DNA from: Madurella fahalii
Lineage: Eukaryota > Ascomycota > Sordariomycetes > Sordariales
NCBI GenBank assembly: GCA_029876055.1
Contig: CM056875.1
Coordinates: 7,341,001-7,405,000 of the forward strand
Direction of reading: 5' to 3'
DNA length: 64,000 nt
Of this stretch, positions 1-12,355 are shown one piece after another. Position 1 is the first letter of the stretch. Each line of letters begins with the position of its first letter. The notes below the pieces were generated by a model that saw nothing but the letters and a program-made list of their open reading frames with translations, did not search any database and had not been told where the DNA came from. A program made the translations under genes and the position numbers.

Positions 1-421
1 AGCGTAACAACGGACCGAATTGCTGCGGACATTTTTCTCCTTGTAGCTACTGGTCTAGTCTCATCCTTCCACCGGATCGAGACTGGCAAACAGGGACCCG
101 GAGCATCCACTCACACCAGATCAATTAGTATGACAACGACCAAATACAAAACGCGAGGCTCACAATGCACGAGCGAATTATGCCAGACCACCAAGTCCCC
201 CGCCAGTCTATAAGTTTAAATCTCACAACACGATGCACGCGCAATCACGTGGTCTTCTCTTTGCTCCCCTGCCGCTCCCCGACCACATCGTATCCCCATG
301 GACCGCACGTTGGCTCGATCTGAGCCGCGCATCCGACTGCTGTTACAAATGAAACAACACAGTGTATGGAAACATGTACAAGGTTAGCGCCGAGACGGCA
401 TTTACCTACGGCGGGACTGCA
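1..421. other. 3' flank of succinyl-CoA ligase gene, no gene seen
   Basis: I see no supported gene here. The stretch lies immediately downstream of the minus-strand succinyl-CoA ligase stop codon and probably contains its 3' untranslated region. No tRNA-like or repeat structure was noticed. Confidence 0.5.
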
Positions 422-1761
422 TTAGAGAAGATCCCGCCTGACGAACTCGTCGCGGAGCGCCTTGCCCAGGCCGGCGGGCGACCGCTCGACAACGACACCG
501 GCAGCCTCGAGGGCCTTGATCTTGGAGTCGGCACCGCCTTTGCCGCCCGAGACGATGGCGCCGGCGTGGCCCATGCGGCGGCCCGGGGGCGCCGAGATGC
601 CGGCGATGAAGGAAACGACGGGCTTGCCGCCGTTGACCGTGTTGTTGGCCCTGAGGAAATCGGCCGCGTCCTCCTCGGCCGAGCCGCCAATCTCGCCAAT
701 CATGATGATGCCGTCCGTCTCCTTGTCCTCTAGGAACACCTTGAGGCAGTCAATGAAGTTGGTGCCGCTGAAGGGGTCGCCGCCGATGCCGACGACGAGC
801 GACTGGCCCAGGCCGGCCTGGGTGGTCTGGTTGACGGCCTCGTAGGTGAGGGTGCCGGACCTGCTGACGATGCCGATGCGGCCGCGCTTGTGGATGAAGC
901 CGGGCATGATGCCGATCTTGCACTGGCCCGGGGCAATGATACCGGGGCAGTTGGGGCCCACCAGGCGGGTCTTGCTCTGCGACTTGAGCATCGACGTGAT
1001 GCGCACCATGTCTGCCGCACCGTGTTAACAAACCGAACGAACGTGTCCCATATCGTCCTGTCGCGCCTGCGCGCACTAACCATGCTGAGGGATTCCTTCG
1101 GTGATGCACACAACGAGCGGGATTTCAGCGGCGATGGCTTCCTCGATACCGGCGGCGGCGAGTGGGGGCCTATTGATCGCATAGATTTGTTAGTGCGGCT
1201 CGGCTGGATGATGCTCGGGACTTGCTTACGGCACAAAGATCGCAGTCGCCGTCGCGCCGGTCTCCTTCACGCCCTCGGTGACGTTGGAGAAGACGGGGAG
1301 GCCGAGGTGCGTTTGGCCGGCCTTCTTGGGGTTTGTGCCGCCAACGACCTTGGTGCCTGGACAAGCGGTAGGCGTCAGATCCAACCTTCGCTCGACTCCA
1401 TCGAAGCCATTGTTGGTAGTGGGGATATGGATTTACCATAATCGATCGCTTGTTGCGCGTGGAACCTAGAGCGGCGAACTAAGTCAGCCATCGAACTTCA
1501 ACGCAGACTCTAGCTGCTTGCGCCGAGCCGCAGAATCGTGAACCGCGATAAGCCGCGCAGTGCGCTCGGATAGGACGGACAAGCCATGACTTACGTTCCC
1601 TGCTTGCCTGTGAAACCCTGGAAGAGGACTTTTGTGTCGCCGTTAATGCGGAGGTTCTGAATGGTGGCCGCATATGGGGAAGTAGTCGAGCTGTAGCTTC
1701 TCTGGGCGAGCTTGCGCAGGAGAGCGCCCGCAGGCCGCGATTGCCTTGTGAAAGCCTGCAT
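422..1761 (-). CDS. Succinate--CoA ligase alpha subunit, mitochondrial
   Basis: This is the alpha subunit of succinyl-CoA synthetase, the TCA-cycle enzyme that converts succinyl-CoA to succinate with substrate-level phosphorylation. I read five exons: 1595-1761, 1437-1465, 1230-1356, 1081-1169 and 422-1011. Joined, they give a continuous protein of about 333 residues. The 29-nt second exon is needed to restore the segment between GKQGT and GTKVVGG, and all four junctions keep frame with GT-AG ends. The N-terminus (MQAFTRQSRPAG, then RRKL/RS-type residues) looks like a mitochondrial presequence. CoA-binding fold motifs (GFTGKQGTFH, VGPNCPGI) and the active-site region with the phosphorylated histidine (GRRMGHAGAI) are present. 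The gene is divergent from ELP3. The family assignment is firm; the precise start is chosen because it opens the presequence. Confidence 0.95.
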
Positions 1762-2285
1762 CTTGCTATGTCTAGAGCAGAAGGAGGCGGTCGAAGGAGG
1801 GAGAGAGGGAGCTCGAAGAGAAAAGCGAATGGAGAAGGCCAACGGAGGACGGGGTGATGGTCGATGGTCTTCGTCGTTCAATGCGATTCAGAGTGCTCCG
1901 TCATTTCCCCAAAACAGCGTCCCTGTCCAAAAATGTCTCCAGCTTCGACCAACAGGACGCCGCAGTGGTAACAGGGATCCACCTGATGCCCGTTCTGCGG
2001 CGGCAGTATTTTTCCGCCTGCCGGCTAGCCTCAGCGGCACTGGGACCTGGACCTCGAGCCCCACCATGCAAGCCGACCGAAGCCGCGAATGGGTTTTTAT
2101 TTTTATTTTATTTTTCGGCTGCCCGCAAACGGCCAGCGTGGGGCTGTGATCCACCGTGATTTTGCCCCGCCAAACATCAGATATCGACAACCCTACGAAA
2201 CAGAACGAGGGTTGTTAGCGCTAACGTTGAAAGCACGATAATTGTCCCACGGATTCATGGGGGTGCTGGACCCGAATATATCCTC
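1762..2285. promoter_or_regulatory. Shared divergent promoter region, succinyl-CoA ligase / ELP3
   Basis: This 524-base gap separates two divergently transcribed conserved genes, so it should hold both 5' leaders and both promoters. I see no convincing TATA box. A T-rich run lies near 2095-2117. No coding function is supported. Confidence 0.5.
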
Positions 2286-4062
2286 ATGATGGCCACGACC
2301 ACGGTAACTACGACAATACGCAAGAAGGAGACAAATCTCCCTCCGGAAAACGAGCGCTTCCTTCGATGCTGTGCAGACATCGCAAGTGCTCTGATCGAGG
2401 ACCATGAGGCGGCGAAGGACCCCAGCCGGCCCCGGAAGGACATCAACCTCAACACCCTGCGCTCCAAGTTCGCAAAGAAGCACAAAATCAACAATGTACC
2501 GCCCCTGACAGCCATCATCGCGGCCGTCCCCGAACACTACAAGAAGTATATCCTCCCGAGACTGATCGCGAAGCCCATCCGTGAGTCTCCCTGCCGCTGG
2601 CAGTCGGTGATCATCGACGGCTAACTCTGCACTAGGCACATCGTCGGGAATTGCCGTAGTGGCAGTCATGTGTAAGCCGCATCGCTGCCCGCACATCGCA
2701 TACACGGGCAACATCTGCGTGTACTGCCCCGGCGGCCCGGACTCAGACTTCGAATATAGTACGCAATCGTATACGGGCTACGAGCCAACGTCTATGCGTG
2801 CCATCCGGGCGCGATACGATCCGTTCGAACAGGCGCGCGGGCGTGTCGACCAGCTCAAGGCACTGGGACACTCGGTGGACAAAGTCGAGTACATCATCAT
2901 GGGCGGCACCTTCATGTCGCTCCCAGAGGCCTACCGGGACGAGTTCATCTCGCAGCTACACAACGCGCTAAGCGGCTACGGCACGCTAAACGTGGACGAG
3001 GCGGTCCGCGGCGGCGAGCAGAGTAACATCAAGTGCGTCGGCATCACGATCGAGACACGGCCCGACTACTGCCTGCAGCCGCACCTCTCCGACATGCTGC
3101 GGTACGGGTGCACCCGGCTCGAGATTGGCGTGCAGTCCCTGTACGAGGACGTCGCGCGCGACACGAACCGCGGCCACACGGTGGCGGCGGTGGCCGAGAC
3201 CTTCTGCCTGGCCAAGGACGCCGGCTTCAAGGTGGTCAGCCACATGATGCCGGACCTGCCCAACGTGGGCATGGAGCGGGACCTGGACCAGTTCCGCGAG
3301 TACTTTGAGAACCCGGCGTTCCGCACCGACGGCCTCAAGATCTACCCGACGCTGGTGATTCGCGGGACGGGGCTGTACGAGCTCTGGCGGACGGGGCGCT
3401 ACCAAAACTACACGCCCAACGGGCTGATCGACCTGGTGGCGCGCATCCTGGCGCTCGTCCCGCCCTGGACGCGCATCTACCGCGTGCAGCGCGACATCCC
3501 CATGCCGCTGGTCACGTCGGGCGTGGAGAACGGCAACCTCCGCGAGCTGGCCCTCGCGCGCATGCGCGACTTTGGCACCACCTGCCGCGACGTGCGCACG
3601 CGCGAGGTGGGCGTCAACGAGGTCAAGCACAAGATCCGCCCCAACCAGATCGAGCTCGTGCGCCGCGACTACGCGGCCAACGGCGGCTGGGAGACCTTCC
3701 TCGCCTACGAGGACCCCAAGCAGGACATCCTGGTGGCGCTGCTCCGCCTGCGCAAGTGCACCGACAGGTACACCTTCCGGAAGGAGCTCGTGGGCCAGCC
3801 GACGAGCCTGGTGAGGGAGCTGCATGTGTACGGCATGGCCGTGCCGGTGCACGCGAGGGACCCGAGGAAGTTTCAGCACCAGGGGTTTGGCACGTTGCTG
3901 ATGGAGGAGGCGGAGCGGATTGCGAGGGACGAGCATGGGAGCGAGAAGATCAGTGTGATCTCCGGGGTGGGGGTGAGGAGCTATTATCGGAAGTTGGGCT
4001 ATTGGCTGGATGGGCCTTACATGAGCAAGTGGCTGGATGGGAGACCAGGGCCGGAGGAGTAG
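2286..4062 (+). CDS. ELP3: Elongator complex catalytic subunit Elp3
   Basis: Elp3 is the catalytic subunit of Elongator, which installs cm5-type modifications on wobble uridine of tRNAs. Two exons (2286-2580 and 2636-4062) are joined by a GTGAGT...CTAG intron of 55 nt, giving 573 residues, the usual Elp3 length. The radical-SAM iron-sulphur cysteines follow a C-x9-C-x2-C pattern at about residues 113, 123 and 126 (CPHIAYTGNICVYC). The C-terminal GNAT acetyltransferase domain has the acetyl-CoA motif QHQGFG near residue 511 and a GVRSYYRKLGY segment near the end. Two ATGs occur in tandem at 2286 and 2289; either could be used. Codon use is strongly GC-biased at third positions, as expected of a highly expressed conserved gene. 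About 450 bases of apparently non-coding 3' flank follow. Confidence 0.96.
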
Positions 4063-4513
4063 GTGGGACAATAGACGGCGGCGATGGTCCTGGGGTAGGG
4101 CTTTGGTCTCGTTGCATACTGGCGTTTGGGCGGTCCATTGGGTGGCTTGAAGGTATATCATGGCCTGAAAAGGAGGCGTTGGCGGTGGCGGTACGTGGCA
4201 TGAATCGCCTATATGCGGTTGGGTACTGTGAAAAGTTGAGTACGCATTGTGACATAAAAAGTATATCCTCTAATAGGTTTATGGAAGGCTACTTATTCGC
4301 ACAACATCTCTTCGGCCGTGTTAGATATAAACAACAAACGGGAATGGCCCAGCGGCGCCCAATCCACGAAGAATGACAGCGTCCGTCTACCAAAGCAGCG
4401 CGACTCTCTCTCGCCACGAGACTCGTTCCAGACTCAACACAATAGCCCCAACCTAGGCTGGGGACTGCCCACTTGTCGATCAGCCATCTGCTATAATGTT
4501 TCATGTTTCCGGA

Positions 4514-7500
4514 TCATTCTATGTCATGTGCTACATGGCGCAAGGTTGTATAGCGCCAGATACGAATAGTGCCGTCGATGGACACCGTAACGACGTAAGG
4601 GCGAGATCCAGCGGCAGCTACCCTAGTAATCGAGTCCCTATGGCACATCATGATTGCATGGGGCACGTCCGTTTCGGTATCCCAGAACATAGTGGTACCA
4701 TCACTCGAACATGAGATAAGCCATTGCAAGTCAGAAGTAAAGGCAACATCGGTTGCAGAGCCCTACCAGACAACTGAGTAGCATTAGTGCGAGTTGCTAT
4801 AACTGGAGTGGGACATAGTCAAGTACCTCGTGGTAGTTCGAGGCGAAACCTTCTCGGGCAGGTATCCCTATCTCTCCGCGTTTGATCTGGTGCAAGCGAA
4901 CGCCTGTATTGGAGCATGTGGTTGCCAAAAATCGCCCATTGTTCGACATTCTTATGCTGGCATTGGAATTCCTCCGGTATATTCTTTGAAAGAGCGATCC
5001 GCTCTCGGCATCCCAGATACTAACATTTCCATCGTTCGAGCTAGTGGCAATAAACCGGGAGTTTGGGCTGATCGTGATAGAGGTGAGACACCTCCCGCGT
5101 ATGATGGCGAGGTATGCAATCATCGTCTCCTGATCACCTTCGCGCCACAAGCGTACTGATCCATCGTAGCTTGCTGTAGCGATGAATTGTCCATTTGGGG
5201 CGTAGGAGACGCCGGATATTCTGCCTTCATGGCCCTTGCTGGTCCGGACACTTAGTGCGGTGGTCGCCGCATAATTCCAGACCTAGGAGTTCGCATCAGA
5301 AGACTTTACAGGAACGATTAGCAACATGTGTCCAAGACTCGCTTACCCGGAGCAGTTCGTCCCCAGCAGCAATTGCGAGAAGCTTCGCGCTTGGACTAAA
5401 AGATAATTCACTGGCACGACCCGCTCTTGTGTCCCTGAACCCGTACCTATACAACAGCTTTCTGAAGTCCGCATCAACCATCTCAACGAGCCCGTAGTAT
5501 CCTATTGCAATTAGTGTGCCATAGGGGCTGAAGCAGGCTCCGGAAGGGCGGTTGTCGAGCCGGATGGTACGTATATGGCCGACCTCAATACGGGCTTTCG
5601 TGTCCTGAGTGAAGATGACGATAGAGTCGCAAGAATCGCTTAGGCCTCTACGAGCAGCATTCTGCAGAGCTTGCGACATGGCATTCCCAAAGGACAAGGT
5701 CGTTTTCTTGCACGTCGGAGAAGGGACTACTGCGTACGACCGAGGGCGTGCGCTGCTTCCACTGTCTGGAACTGGCCCAAGATTCAGGTTGGGTTCGGGC
5801 TGTCCGTGATCCGGTTCGACCACTCGAACCCTAGGAGGCACCAAGATGCACCCCTCGGCATGGTATCTCCTGTTGTGGTCTGCAAGGTCCTTCTGATGTC
5901 GAAAAGCGATACTCGCCCTCCAGCAGTTTGGGCGGGCGCAGTAGATCCCCCTGACGTGCAGCTTCTCGTGGTCTATCTTGAGCGACTCGGTAGCGAACCC
6001 GATCGATGCGCTCGTGCATGGTGAGAACCTGCAACGATAGAAACACTGGGAGTATCGTTCTTTGAATCGAGCCACCTGTTCGGCGGGGACGTCGCGGATC
6101 TCGGTCCGCGCCAGCAGTTGTTTCACCAATGAACGGAAGGTTATTGATAACCAGGTGAGTAATGTGGGATCTTGTTCGACAGCAGCCGTTTCAAACTCTG
6201 CGCGCTTCCATATCAGCCCTCTGTGTTAGTCTTGAGCGGAGCGGTGACACACACCTGCGCCGCTGGCTACGGTTATTTTCCCATTGTTTTCCCTGAAAGC
6301 GAGGAGACTGCCGCACAGGGAGAGAATTGACGTAGCCGAAATCGCCAATAGGCGGGGGTTTTCCGCCAGTGATACCGAAGCTTCGCCCACCTACTTGGAA
6401 CCGTGCTTGATCTTTGACCACAGTTCTTGGTGGCGCTGTTCTAACTCGGTGAGAACAGTGCCATGGGAGTCATGCGGAGACATACGCTCACCGGCCTCGC
6501 CGTCGAGAAGATGGTCGAGCCAGAAATCGATGGCATAGGGGAGAAGGTTATGTGAGCCGTTAACGACCCTGGCGAGTCGGTCTTCCTCACTCAGGTTGGG
6601 ATCGAGGAGGCTGAGGCCGTCTCTGAGCGCCAGTGAGCATGAGAATGCGATGGAACTATTGAAAGACTGGAGACCGGTCTGGTCGGACTTCCAGCGTGTT
6701 CGCAGGTATCTGTACAATTCCGTCAGTTACAGCATGCACTGATGAACCGATTGACTGATGTTTTGTCCCTACTCCTCTGCTGTGAAGTGAATTAGACCGA
6801 TGCTGCCATCCCGTAGCTCTTCAACAAGGGGCTCGCACTTGTCAACAGCGCTGTCGTCAAGCATCTCCCATTCGTCCAGGACCGGCGACTCGGGAGTTAA
6901 GGCCACTCCATGGACGACCTCGAATTTCTTCAACGGCCGCTTGGTATACACCAACCAGGCAAGAATTCTGACCACCCTGCCTGCTACCTTGTCTGTTTTT
7001 CGCTGACATAGGGCGGCGAGGATCTTCCCATACAAATCCGATAACTCGCTTGGCATCGCCGTAATGGAATCGTGCAGCTCTCTCAGCCTGTCCACATCCG
7101 AGAGCGTGTCGAGAACGAGTCTCACCTAGAGCATCATGCCTGTGGAGGGTTCCTTGCAGCTCTCACGTACGAGTATACGGACCACGTACCATTCGCTCTA
7201 GCAGCAATGACTTGACAAAGTTCGGTGACCAAAGCGTCGGAAAGCTGCCAGGAACGCTTCGCAACCGCAATATCTGACAGTCTGGCCCTGGCGAGGCCCT
7301 CTATTCCGTGGGTGATGGAATCACTTTCATCGGACAACGAGATGGTACTGGTAGCCTTGACCTTTTTATGCAGTGCCCGTGTAAGGTCTGGCCGGCTGCG
7401 GCTACAAATCAGCAACTTACAATTGTTTGCGGCCGTGTCGACAGAGACCAGATAGAGCAGGTCTTCAATAATGAATTTCTGCTCCCTCGGCTCGCACTCG

Positions 7501-8911
7501 TGCACGCCGTCAATGACGATCCGGCAAGGGGACGCGCCAGTAAGCAGGCCAGGTTTGTCAGCCGTGCCCTCTAGCATCCCTCGTAAAACCTTCAAAGACG
7601 GCTCGCGGTGCTTTTCCACGTAGTCGGCATAGGCCACTGCCGCCAAGTCTGGGTTTTGGTTGATGAGCTGTAGGATTGGAGCCTTGAGAACCTTGGACGA
7701 TGTATCGGCCTGGGAGTATCTGCAGAAGTAGCAGATGGTTGCCATTCCGGTTTCCTGCAGATGCTCGACGAGGCTTGCACACAGGACGGTCTTGCCTAGC
7801 AATCATCGCAATCAGCTGAATCCCTAGGCCAAGACAACCCACACGGACATACCAGCTCCTGGCTTCCCGTGGATCCAGATGACAGGGCTTTTGGAGCCCG
7901 TCTGCAGCCAGGGTATCATCTTCGCATGTCCTTGGATCCAATCGCAACTTTTGGGAAGGCACTCGCGGAGCACCTGTTCGCATTGGTCGTCTTGTGATAA
8001 CGGTCCCAAACCCAACCAAGAAACGACGGAGTCCCGCTGGCGGCTGAGCCTGTGTTACTCCTTGAGAGTTACCTCGGAAGCCACATCCTCACGCCACTTC
8101 TTCGCCTCAAGGATATCAATAGTGACAGCTTCCTGGTCGATGGAATCGCGGTGCCGTGCCATACTCGTCAAGATCGAGTCAAACCGCACGTCAAAGTACG
8201 CCCAAGATGTCATGAAAAAGAACTTCCAGGCTGGTCGGTGTGCGCAACTAATCAGCCCCCGATATATTTAGCATTTGGGGCTGGAACCACTGACACCTCC
8301 TGGCGACAAATTTATAGGCACGGCGGTGGAACTCGATAATGTCGGAGTAGTAATGAGACAATTTGGACAACAGGGCCGGGCTGTCTTTGAAAGCTCCGCC
8401 CAATTTCTGGACGCGGGGAGGTGTCTCGGCGATCCTATCATAGGCTTCGATGAGTTTGTCAAACGCTCCTAAGTAGTCGGATGTGACCTTTGCGATGTTA
8501 GGACTCTGTACGTCAAACTGCCAGACAAGAGAGATCATTACCTGGAGCATGGGTTTTATGGGCGCCTCGTGTATGTTAGTCCCACATATCGGCGTCTGGA
8601 GAGTGGTGCAATTTGCAAACCCATATCCAAGGCATGTACGAGCTCAGGCCATTGCTCAGCGCGTCAATCGCTTTCGAGTACTTCTCCAAGCCTTGAATGA
8701 AGGGATACAGCGTGCGCAGGTTCCTGGTGGCCCTCCTTCGTTGCAGGTCCGCCTGAATGGAGATTATGGTGTCAATAACGTCCTGAACGGCCGTGTTTTC
8801 AATTTGCCGCTGGTGTTCTGCTCTGACAGTCTCCTTGAATCGCTTTACTGAGTCCGTGATGATCAGCGCCGCCTGGTTGGCGTTCGCCATGTTGGAAGAG
8901 CGAGTAGTCAT
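4514..8911 (-). pseudogene. NACHT-C2H2-WD40 STAND protein with two in-frame stops
   Basis: This is a STAND NTPase of the fungal NACHT/WD40 class related to heterokaryon-incompatibility receptors. Nine blocks join in frame: 8621-8911, 8295-8565, 7853-8230, 7190-7795, 6773-7139, 6395-6709, 5347-6220, 4827-5282 and 4514-4762. They span 1,269 codons with GT-AG introns of 50-64 nt plus one of 174 nt. The Walker A motif GKPGAGKT is split by the intron at 7796-7852. The Walker B-like motif is IVIDGVHECE and a sensor-like LLICSRSRP follows. Two C2H2-like fingers lie near 5840-6040, then about six WD40-type repeats. Two stops interrupt the frame: TAA at 8055-8057 (codon 246, where homologous spacing suggests CAA) and TAG at 7126-7128 (codon 520, where the family has the W of FLWV). 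Both fit CpA-to-TpA change. A 36- or 48-nt intron could remove the first stop; I found none for the second. Confidence 0.85.
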
Positions 8912-9645
8912 GGTTCAGGGACATAGTCTGGCAAGGTGTTGACTGCCGTGTTTAGAAGTTGCAAGGACTGCTGTGGGAGTAAGGATCGGCGGAACCAGCA
9001 TGGCGGGATCTCTCGAGCACTCCGTTAACTTTTCTTATGTTGGCGAGACGCGGACAGTGCACAGAATGGCGGGGGTTCCCGAGTCGGCCAATGAGAAAAC
9101 CAGAAATAAAAGGGTGAAAGGTGGGAGAGGTCGGTTGGATCCGCCCCGCGGACAGCCTCGTCTTGCACAGCCTGGTGAGGCCTACAGGGCAAAGTCCCAC
9201 AGAATTAACTCAAGCCCCAGAGCCGCTTGTCTGCTCCGCGCGAGCATATCGACCGTAATGTCTACCCTTGCCGTCACCAATCCGCTGTGTAGCTCCGTGA
9301 CGACTATATTGCAACCTTGAGAATCCCGACGCCCCTGCTGCGCAACTTGACCGATCCGAGCGTGTTTGCAGGGCGGTTCGAACGGGAACGGCCACATGTA
9401 GGCCAAACGAAATACCCCTCCATCCTTTGGCGTTTGCTGTGCTCCTACGCCGGAACAGCCGTCATGGATATTGGTATATCGCACCGGCCGGTGCGAGGGA
9501 CGCATACTCCATACGGCTCTGTTCCACTCAATGAAATGATGATGGAAACCTCCTCAAGGAGTGGTTTGTTACGGAATGGTTGGATGACCTGGGCCAACCA
9601 TCAGATCTGCAACGTAACTTCAGCTAATTAATATTCCAATGCACG
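8912..9645. other. Gap between STAND gene and helicase relic
   Basis: The 734 bases lie between the divergent STAND pseudogene and the SNF2 relic. They may have held both promoters and the lost 5' part of the helicase gene. No reading frame here showed a recognisable domain. Confidence 0.4.
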
Positions 9646-12355
9646 CCAGCTCGAAGAACTCCCGGTGACATCGCTTCCGACCACAACTATCCTCGATAGT
9701 CCTTCCTTTGTTTCTGCAACCCTTAGCGAGAACGGAATCGTCCAGCGATCTTCGGATGGTGTTTCTATAGGGCAACTGGATGCAGTCGTTGCTAAGTGCT
9801 TCGACGGTCTGGTCAACCAGGAGGATGTCTATATACAGTTAATGGTGAACGCGGGACCCGTCAAAGGCCGTCCTAGGAGAGAACCGCTGGTCGTTGCTCA
9901 CGCCGCTGCTATCCTGTATGGCCCAGAGGATGTCGCCGACCATGTGGGGACATTTTTAGACAAATGTAAACTCTTCCTCAGGGCCCCTTTGGTTGCCAGC
10001 ACAATGTGCCATATAGGAATCCGCACTGCTTGTCAACTCTTTTCGAGGAACCGAAGATGACGTTCGGACTCCAAGACCCCAGCGCTGCTTTCGCGGACTT
10101 TTCGTTGCCTGACTCGCTCAGAGCACTCGAGACAACTGACAACTTTCCGGAATGGGGTCAGCCGGCGGCGTTGAGGACCACTCTACACCGGTAAGCGACG
10201 CGACCGCTTGCTGCTCGATTGGGTCATGGAAGGGTATATGCGAGTAATAGGTGTTGAGCTAATACCCTGAAAGGCACCAGAAGCAGGCTCTCTGGTTCTT
10301 CCTGTCGCGCGAGTCGACCGACAACAACGACTCTTATTGTGGTTCCGCTTCCTCGTACAGTAACCCTTCCTCTTCAGCGTCAATGCGGCTGTTAACCTCG
10401 GCCGAGCAGTGATGGATGTGTGGGAGTGTCAGCTAAAAGGGTATAGGCTCACTAGAGCGAGGCCACTGCAACCAGGAGGCTGACCCAGAGAACTAGCCAC
10501 ACGAAACCTGGGATTCTCTCGTGGGTCAGACATCATGGGAAACAGCGGCTGACGGGGGCTCCCGGGGTGTCATGGCCCGACATTTGTCGTTACGACATAT
10601 GCGACCGTTCAAGCGGAATACAAGCGGCGGCGGAATCAGCGCGGCGCACTGTTCAATTGCCAATGGCGCCGAATAATTCTTGACGAAGGTTGGTTGCATG
10701 CGACGGTCCGCTCACAATCACACCATGCAAAATGACGACGTGCCATCCACGTAGCGCATATTATCAGGAACAAGACGTCGACTTCATCAGCTATCTGCTC
10801 ACTAGACGCGCTTGCGAGGTGGGCCGTCACTGGGACACCGATCAAGAATAGCCTGGCGAACCTGTCTAGCTTGTTGAGATTCCTCCGCTTTCAGCCGTAC
10901 GACGAGGCGAGCGTAGTTGACCATGACATTATCGACTATTTTCGGAGGCACAACGTCGACGAAGGGACCCGCAGACTGCAAGCCCTGTGCAGGCCTCTCA
11001 TGATCCGTCGGTCCAAAAACGCAATCGTCCTTCCTCCGAGACGTGATCTCATTAGAAAGGTACGCTTCTCATCTGAAGAGGAGCACGGGTATAAGACGCT
11101 TGAGAAGGCCGCTCAGGCATCGTCAGAGCAGCTAACAGATTCTCATTCGGAGGCCGTCTGGATAAACACCGTTCAATTGATCAACAGGCTGCGCATATTC
11201 TGCAATATCGGAATGGCTTCATATCCCATAGGACTTACAACCGGGACACCAGCATTAGTCTCCGATACACCAGAGAGACAGGAATCTTCGGGGCAATCGT
11301 CGCCAGCCAGGTCGCGCTGCGTACAGTGTCAGCGGATCGTCAGCGCACTGGATGTAGCCGGCTCCGTTAACGCCTCGGCGTATGGCTTCTACTCTGCATG
11401 CCAGCAGGTGTACTGTAGCAGCTGTGCCGGTCTCTGCAATTACCAGGCCACCACCGAGTGCTTATGCGACAGCAGTGATGGGCACTGTATGCTGCGGATC
11501 CTTTTGCCGGAGTTAGTCCAGGAAGCCGGGCAGACACAGTCTGTCCCAAACTCGCCCGACTTGCTGAAAATGCCCTCAAGCAAAGTACGTGCTCTGGTGA
11601 GAGAGGTTGTGGAAGGTCTGCCGGAGAAGAGGTACGTGCTCGAAAGGCCCGGGTCACAGCGGTGAATCCGACGGTTGACGTTCAGCATCTCGCCGCAGCA
11701 TCGTGTGTTCCTCCTGGACCTCAAGCTTGGCCATGGTTCAACGGGCACTTGACGCCGAGCGCATCCGCTACGTACGCGTTGACGGGTCGCTCCCATTACC
11801 CGCCAGAGAAGCTGCCATGCGCCGGTTCCGAGACGACGAAAAGGTGAAGGCAATTCTAGTGACGATTAACTTGCGGTGGCGTTGGGTAAGACATCAGATG
11901 CGCTCCTTTCCCGGGCCTCGTTAATTAGGTGTCGATGCCAGGCTCGACCTCACGGCGGGGTCCCGGATTCACCTGCTCGAACCTCAGTGGAACTCAGCGG
12001 TCGAAGAGCAAGCTCTGGCCAGGGCTTACCGGATGGGCCAGCACCGACTTGTTGTCACGATGAGATATCTCATAGAAAAATTCCGTCGAAGAGGTCCGTT
12101 CGATTGGCGTTCATGTCATTCTTATTTCTGCTATGATGAGGGGCTTTCTCCACCGCTGGAGTGTCGTCTGTCTAATCGCATTCTCTAGCTCGTCTCGTCG
12201 GTCAAGGAAAAGAAACAGATTCTCTCCGACCTCCTCATACGGAACCGTCATATTGTAGAGACGGGAAATTGGGTTGCCGAACCTCCGGCTTCTCCTGTGT
12301 TGCTGAGTCGAGTGATACTGGTTCGGGCAATGGTGGTTAGGTGGATATCTACTTG
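9646..12355 (+). pseudogene. Decayed SNF2/HLTF-like helicase
   Basis: Pieces of one SNF2-family (Rad5/HLTF-like) helicase occur in collinear order but in changing frames. They are: an N-terminal region with AAILYGPEDVADHVG (near 9900); NPHCLSTLFEEP (10014 onward, after a shift near 9990); an intact-looking GTAAGC-AG intron at 10191-10273 followed by HQKQALWFFLSRE; TYATVQAEYKRRR and the motif II region RRIILDEGW (10586-10690); motif III WAVTGTPIKNSL (10825-10860); a long fragment with a Cys-rich RING-like region (11310-11440); and helicase C-terminal pieces YVRVDGSL, LLEPQWN and ARAYRMGQ (11700-12050). A one-base A insertion in the run near 12077 breaks the end. The motif I (GLGKT) segment expected near 10410-10580 is not recognisable. 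The protein cannot be functional as read. Confidence 0.8.

Noticed and set aside
2986..4161. Long minus-strand frame (391 codons) opposite ELP3
   Set aside because: It is the antisense shadow of the strongly GC-biased ELP3 coding sequence, rich in Arg, Val, His and Leu, with no domain.
6221..6394. An additional coding exon hidden in the 174-nt STAND intron
   Set aside because: The outer exons already join in frame and no in-frame segment with good splice sites at both ends was found.
8020..8100. Short intron removing the TAA in the STAND gene
   Set aside because: Only 36- or 48-nt GT-AG options keep frame, with weak or atypical signals, while the other introns of this gene are 50 nt or longer. 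Kept as an alternative, not as the model.
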